Source: Bifidobacteriaceae bacterium (GTDB lineage Bacteria > Actinomycetota > Actinomycetes > Actinomycetales > WQXJ01). Taken from it: a stretch of 7,231 nt of DNA. Below the pieces are notes generated by a model. The model worked only from the letters and a program-made list of their open reading frames with translations, searched no databases and had not been told where the DNA came from. The stretch is taken from the NCBI GenBank assembly GCA_031278675.1, contig JAITJY010000401.1:1-7231 (forward strand), given 5' to 3'. Both the position numbers and the translations under genes were made by a program. The first letter of the stretch is position 1. Each line of letters opens with the position of its first letter. Shown one piece after another: positions 5,805-7,231 of the stretch.

Positions 5805-6652
5805 TGGGCGGGCGTGTGCTGATCGTGGCGCACCGCGCGGAGCGTGATGCGGACCACGCCCAGCTTGCCGCGCGCCGGCAGTTTGAACAGGCCGGCTGGG
5901 AGGTCACCGACCCCGAGTCGCATTCGGGCGCTCACCTCGACCTGGTGTTGGTGTTAGGCGGCGATGGGACCCTGCTGCGCGCCGCGGAACTGGTCTACAA
6001 CCAGGGCACACCACTGCTCGGGATCAATCTGGGACACCTCGGGTTCCTCGCCGAACGTGAGGCGCCCGAACTGGCCGAGGCGATCGACCAGGTGGTGGCC
6101 GGCGATTTCAGGGTTGAGCCGCGCGCCACCCTCGAGGTCAAAGTAATCCACGCCGACGGGCATTTGTGGTACGGCTGGGCCCTGAACGAGGTCACCTTGG
6201 AAAAAGTGGTGCCCCAACGGATGGTCGAGGTCACAATCAAAGTCGATGGCCAGGGACTGAGTTCCTTCGGCTGCGACGGAATTGTCATAGCAACACCGAC
6301 CGGTTCAACGGGGCACGCCTTCTCCGGTGGCGGGCCCATCGTTTGGCCCGAGTTGAAAGCGCTCTTGGTGGTGCCGCTTGCGGCACATGCACTGTTCAAC
6401 CGCCCGCTCCTGGTTCCACCAGAATCGACCGTCACAGTCGAAGTCCACGCCGGCTCGCGGTCCGAGGCGCTGGCCGCCTGCGATGGGCGGCGCACCGCGC
6501 CGCTTGATGTGGGTGCCCGAATCGACGTGCGGGTCGGCTCGCAAACGATCAATTTGGTGCGCTTCGGCGCAGCGCCATTCAGCGAGCGCCTGGTGCGCAA
6601 GTTTGACCTCCCGGTTGACGGATGGCGGGCGAACCGGCAGGTGGCCCGCTAG
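5804..6652 (+). CDS. nadK: NAD kinase
   Basis: NAD kinase phosphorylates NAD to NADP in the cytoplasm, using ATP or, in many actinobacteria, polyphosphate. The 282-residue protein has the catalytic GGDGT motif (52-56) with Asp54, the following NLGHLGFLAE block, an NE pair in WALNEVTLEK, the second Gly-rich region from GCDGIVIATPTGSTGHAFSG to GGPI, and an actinobacterial-like C-terminus (APFSERLVRKFDLPVDGW). The usual TGSTAYA is TGSTGHA here, so the conserved Ala-Tyr that contacts the nucleotide is Gly-His. ATG 5804 is chosen because it overlaps the tlyA TGA by one base and has GGTGAGGG just upstream. GTG 5786 is in frame but would overlap tlyA more and has no ribosome binding site. The stop overlaps the recN start (TAGTG). 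Confidence 0.97.
   Translation: MGGRVLIVAHRAERDADHAQLAARRQFEQAGWEVTDPESHSGAHLDLVLVLGGDGTLLRAAELVYNQGTPLLGINLGHLGFLAEREAPELAEAIDQVVAGDFRVEPRATLEVKVIHADGHLWYGWALNEVTLEKVVPQRMVEVTIKVDGQGLSSFGCDGIVIATPTGSTGHAFSGGGPIVWPELKALLVVPLAAHALFNRPLLVPPESTVTVEVHAGSRSEALAACDGRRTAPLDVGARIDVRVGSQTINLVRFGAAPFSERLVRKFDLPVDGWRANRQVAR
6639..6644 (+). promoter_or_regulatory. Ribosome binding site of recN inside nadK
   Basis: AGGTGG lies 7 bases before the GTG at 6652. It supports translational coupling of recN to nadK. Confidence 0.55.
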
Positions 6653-7231
6653 TGCTGCGTGAACTAGAACTGAGCGGGATCGGCGTGATTCGCCGCGCCG
6701 AATTGACGCTGCCCCCAGGGCTGACCGCCATCACCGGTGAGACCGGAGCCGGTAAGACCATGCTGCTGACCGCCTTGAACTGGCTGGCCGGCTCCCGGGC
6801 CGACTCGAGCCTGGTAGCGGGGGAGCGCGCCCAGGTCAGCGCCGTTTTTCAGGTTCCGGACGGCCACCCGGCGGCACTCGCTGCCGCCGAGTGCGGCGCC
6901 GTCTTGGAGGCCGGTGAGTTGATTGCCGCCCGCACCGTGAGCGCCGCCGGCCGCTCCAGGGCACACCTCGGCGGGGTCGCGGTGCCCTCAGGCGCGTTGG
7001 CGGCGGCGGTTGGCGCCTTGGTCGCGGTGCACGGCCAGTCGGATCAGCTCCGCCTCCGCGCCGCCGCCGAACAGCGCGACCTCCTGGACGCTTTTGGCGA
7101 GATAGATACCACTAGCTTCGTTCAAATGTACGATGCCGCCCGCGCCGCCGCCGCCCGCCTCGCTCTAAACGAAGGCCACGACCGCCAAGCCGCCTGGGAC
7201 GCCGAAGCCCTCGAACGAGCCTTACGTGCAC
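6652..7231 (+). CDS. recN: DNA repair ATPase RecN, N-terminal part
   Basis: RecN is an SMC-like ATPase that acts in repair of DNA double-strand breaks with RecA. The first 193 codons are present and the gene runs off the right edge; full-length RecN has roughly 550-590 residues. The N-terminal half of the ABC head is clear: the Walker A motif GETGAGKT (29-36), the Q-loop region VHGQSDQ (126-132) and the following EQRDLLDAFG, all as in mycobacterial RecN. The last part, rich in Ala, Arg and Glu, begins the coiled coil. The GTG start overlaps the nadK stop by one base (TAGTG), and AGGTGG lies 7 bases upstream. recN directly after nadK is the standard actinobacterial order. Confidence 0.96.
   Translation, partial: MLRELELSGIGVIRRAELTLPPGLTAITGETGAGKTMLLTALNWLAGSRADSSLVAGERAQVSAVFQVPDGHPAALAAAECGAVLEAGELIAARTVSAAGRSRAHLGGVAVPSGALAAAVGALVAVHGQSDQLRLRAAAEQRDLLDAFGEIDTTSFVQMYDAARAAAARLALNEGHDRQAAWDAEALERALRA

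Noticed and set aside
5995..6600. 201-residue minus-strand frame opposite nadK
   Set aside because: Shadow of nadK codon structure; Ser/Pro/Arg-rich with no domain.

Overview
The window is GC-rich (by eye about two thirds G+C, with a local dip inside thrC), uses many GTG starts and is densely packed with genes. It is chromosomal DNA of an actinobacterium (Actinomycetota). The strongest evidence is the order small protein - tlyA - nadK - recN, which I know from Mycobacterium tuberculosis (Rv1693-tlyA-ppnK-recN) and other actinobacteria, together with actinobacterial-type ThrC, TlyA and NadK sequences. I cannot resolve the order or genus. No mobile element, CRISPR array, rRNA or tRNA gene is visible.

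Left part (1-1600, minus strand): a GlpA-type FAD-dependent glycerol-3-phosphate dehydrogenase, cut by the left window edge, and a 217-residue NAD(P)-binding atypical short-chain dehydrogenase. The 214-base gap between them holds a terminator-like hairpin just after the dehydrogenase and a perfect 7-bp inverted repeat (755-773) just ahead of the glpA-like gene, which may be an operator.

Middle (1601-4572, plus strand): after a very GC-rich divergent intergenic region comes thrC (threonine synthase, the last step of threonine synthesis). It stands alone, with no hom or thrB beside it in this window. It is followed after 42 bases by a 438-residue SPFH-domain protein with a Gly/Pro/Ala-rich linker and a C-terminal four-cysteine zinc ribbon (YdjI-like family).

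Right part (4573-7231, plus strand): a tightly coupled cluster of a short uncharacterised protein, tlyA (rRNA 2'-O-methyltransferase with an unusually long, repetitive C-terminal tail), nadK (NAD kinase) and recN (DNA repair ATPase, cut by the right edge). The genes overlap by 4, 1 and 1 bases, so they are probably transcribed and translated together.

No wholly new system is evident. The points most worth checking are the matching TAGCST-N8-GTG arrangement in front of thrC and the tlyA cluster (possible leaderless transcripts), the changed residues in two otherwise conserved enzyme motifs (TlyA linker and NadK nucleotide site), the TlyA tail, and the palindrome ahead of the glpA-like gene.
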